Source: Rhizophagus irregularis
Lineage: Eukaryota; Glomeromycota; Glomeromycetes; Glomerales; Glomeraceae
Assembly: GCF_026210795.1 (NCBI RefSeq)
Contig: NC_089440.1
Location: 2,356,001-2,420,000, forward strand
Length of the DNA stretch: 64,000 nt
Direction: 5' to 3'
This document shows, one piece after another, positions 62,844 to 64,000 of the stretch. Under the pieces are notes generated by a model. That model saw only the letters and a program-made list of their open reading frames with translations. It made no database searches and was not told the DNA's origin. Made by a program: the position numbers and the translations under genes. Positions within the stretch are counted from its first letter, which is position 1; each line of letters starts with the position of its first letter.

Positions 62844-63833
62844 ATGGAACAAACACCCGAAACTGAGGTATAAGAGTAAAAATATAAAAATATTTTTAAT
62901 AATCTATAATCAAAAATTCTTACTTTATTACTATATTATAGCTCAGGCCCATATATAAGCCTACGTCTAAATATAATTTACAAGATGCGTTAGGATTAAA
63001 AAATGAAAAGCAACGCTGGCTTGCTTATTTGGTAACTATTTATTAATTTTTAATAAAAGATAAAAATTGTTTTTTAATAGTAAATTTTTGTAATAGGAGA
63101 TAATGCGAGAATGTCTCTACGAAAAGAATGTAGATTTTACCGCCGATTATAGGAGTCAAAAGCATACAATAACTGCACAAATAGTTCGTTCTGTAAATAT
63201 TAAATTTTAATTTTCGTCATTTCTTTTTTTTTTTGAAGTATACTAAAAATTATTATATTATAGTTTAAAAAAAAGGCTCCTGACTTCCCTATAACCGCAG
63301 CCGATTGGGCTGTAAAGGAGATGCTTGTTAGTACTATACAAAATAAACGTAAGTTAATAATAACTTTATTTATACCTAGTTGGTTTATAGTAGAAATTAA
63401 TTATTTCATTTTATTTATAATAAGCTATTATCTGAAAAAAAAAAAAAATGAATTAGAAAATAATTTAAGAGTTCCACCACAAAATTCTCCAGCATTACAG
63501 GACCGTCCTCTACCATCTCCTCAAGCACAACAAGATCCTCCTTCTCCAGTTGAGCCTTCTGATAAACAAGTTCAGATCCGGCCTCCAGTTGAGCCTTCTG
63601 ATGAACAAGTTTAGATCCGGCCTCCAGTTGAGCCTTCTGATGAACAAGTTCAGATCCAGCCTCCAGAACCACGTACTGATGAACAAGTTCAGGTCCGGCC
63701 TCCAGAATCACGTACTAATGAAAAAGTTCAAAGTGATCCTCCAAAAAGGGTCCGGAAACAACGTGTAAATGACAAAGAAAATCAAAATAATGTCCCCAAA
63801 AAAAGAGGAAGAAAAGCAAAATCAAGTAAATAA
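62844..63833 (+). pseudogene. Five-exon hypothetical gene with basic GRK tail, one stop
   Basis: Exons 62844-62867, 62942-63031, 63097-63192, 63264-63348 and 63457-63833 join with correct phases into 223 residues. The first part (KPTSKYNLQDALGLKNEKQR) and ITAADWAVKEMLVSTIQNK look globular. Exon 5 has five 13-residue repeats (PPVEPSDEQVQIR) and ends in a basic AT-hook-like tail (KKRGRKAKSSK). A TAG at 63612-63614 falls in a repeat where its neighbours have CAG, so a C-to-T change is evident. The exon 5 acceptor at 63456 was chosen because it is the only one I tried that keeps phase across the A14 run. The family is unknown to me. Confidence 0.6.
63545..63720 (+). repeat. 39-bp coding minisatellite
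   Basis: About five copies of CCTCCAGTTGAGCCTTCTGA then TGAACAAGTTCAGATCCGG, encoding the Pro/Glu repeats of exon 5. The later copies have diverged. Confidence 0.85.
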
Positions 63834-64000
63834 ATAAACTTGATCTCGGAGATGACAATTTCTTCGTTCTTGTATAAAACGAATCATACATAATTTTGAC
63901 TTAATTAGTTCAATAAATCTTGTTATGATAAACTATTGGTTAATTCATCTTCTCATACACTATATCAGTATTCGGCATTTCATTCGAATTAAATTAAAAA

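Overview
The window is AT-rich eukaryotic DNA made almost entirely of transposable elements, many nested in one another. Genes carry short GT-AG introns (about 50-110 bp). Families include BED-finger hAT elements, fungal CACTA/Plavaka-like Tnp2 transposases, Ginger, piggyBac, MULE with FAR1 and SWIM domains, Tc1, Ty3 and a LINE. This mix, and several small multi-exon hypothetical proteins, suggest a TE-bloated arbuscular mycorrhizal fungus such as Rhizophagus. That assignment is an inference from gene style; no marker gene is present.

Layout: 1-1513, 5' part of a minus-strand gene with a TET/JBP-like dioxygenase motif. 2222-3510, a Tc1 element flanked by TA. 3713-4860, an array of small hairpins with varied stems. 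9428-12888, a CACTA-like transposase with two stops. 13341-14541, a decayed multi-exon gene. 14916-19461, a complete Ginger element (4-bp TSD, about 1-kb TIRs, open three-exon transposase). 19805-20542, a four-exon zinc-knuckle gene. 22078-30467, a 5'-truncated Ty3 element with a gag/pol -1 frameshift signal, a Nudix domain ahead of protease, an antisense two-exon gene and an extra sense ORF. The Ty3 3' LTR abuts a MULE pseudogene (30468-32767).

33690-41177 is a LINE broken by two non-autonomous insertions with clear TSDs, followed by a TA-flanked MITE (41178-42137) and a full hAT (42315-45279) that itself holds a CACTA-type MITE with a 62-bp perfect palindrome. 45352-49650 is a candidate DNA transposon encoding a six-exon protein of about 1,077 residues that I could not assign to a superfamily. 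49722-50623 is half of another hAT. 52416-61937 is a ten-exon CACTA-like gene with a hAT (53041-56210) in one exon and a piggyBac (57630-60363) in one intron. 62844-63833 is a five-exon hypothetical gene with one stop.

Most coding copies are disabled by one to a few stops. Many of these fit C-to-T or G-to-A changes of Trp, Gln or Arg codons. The Ginger gene, the Ty3 antisense gene and the zinc-knuckle gene are open across all exons.
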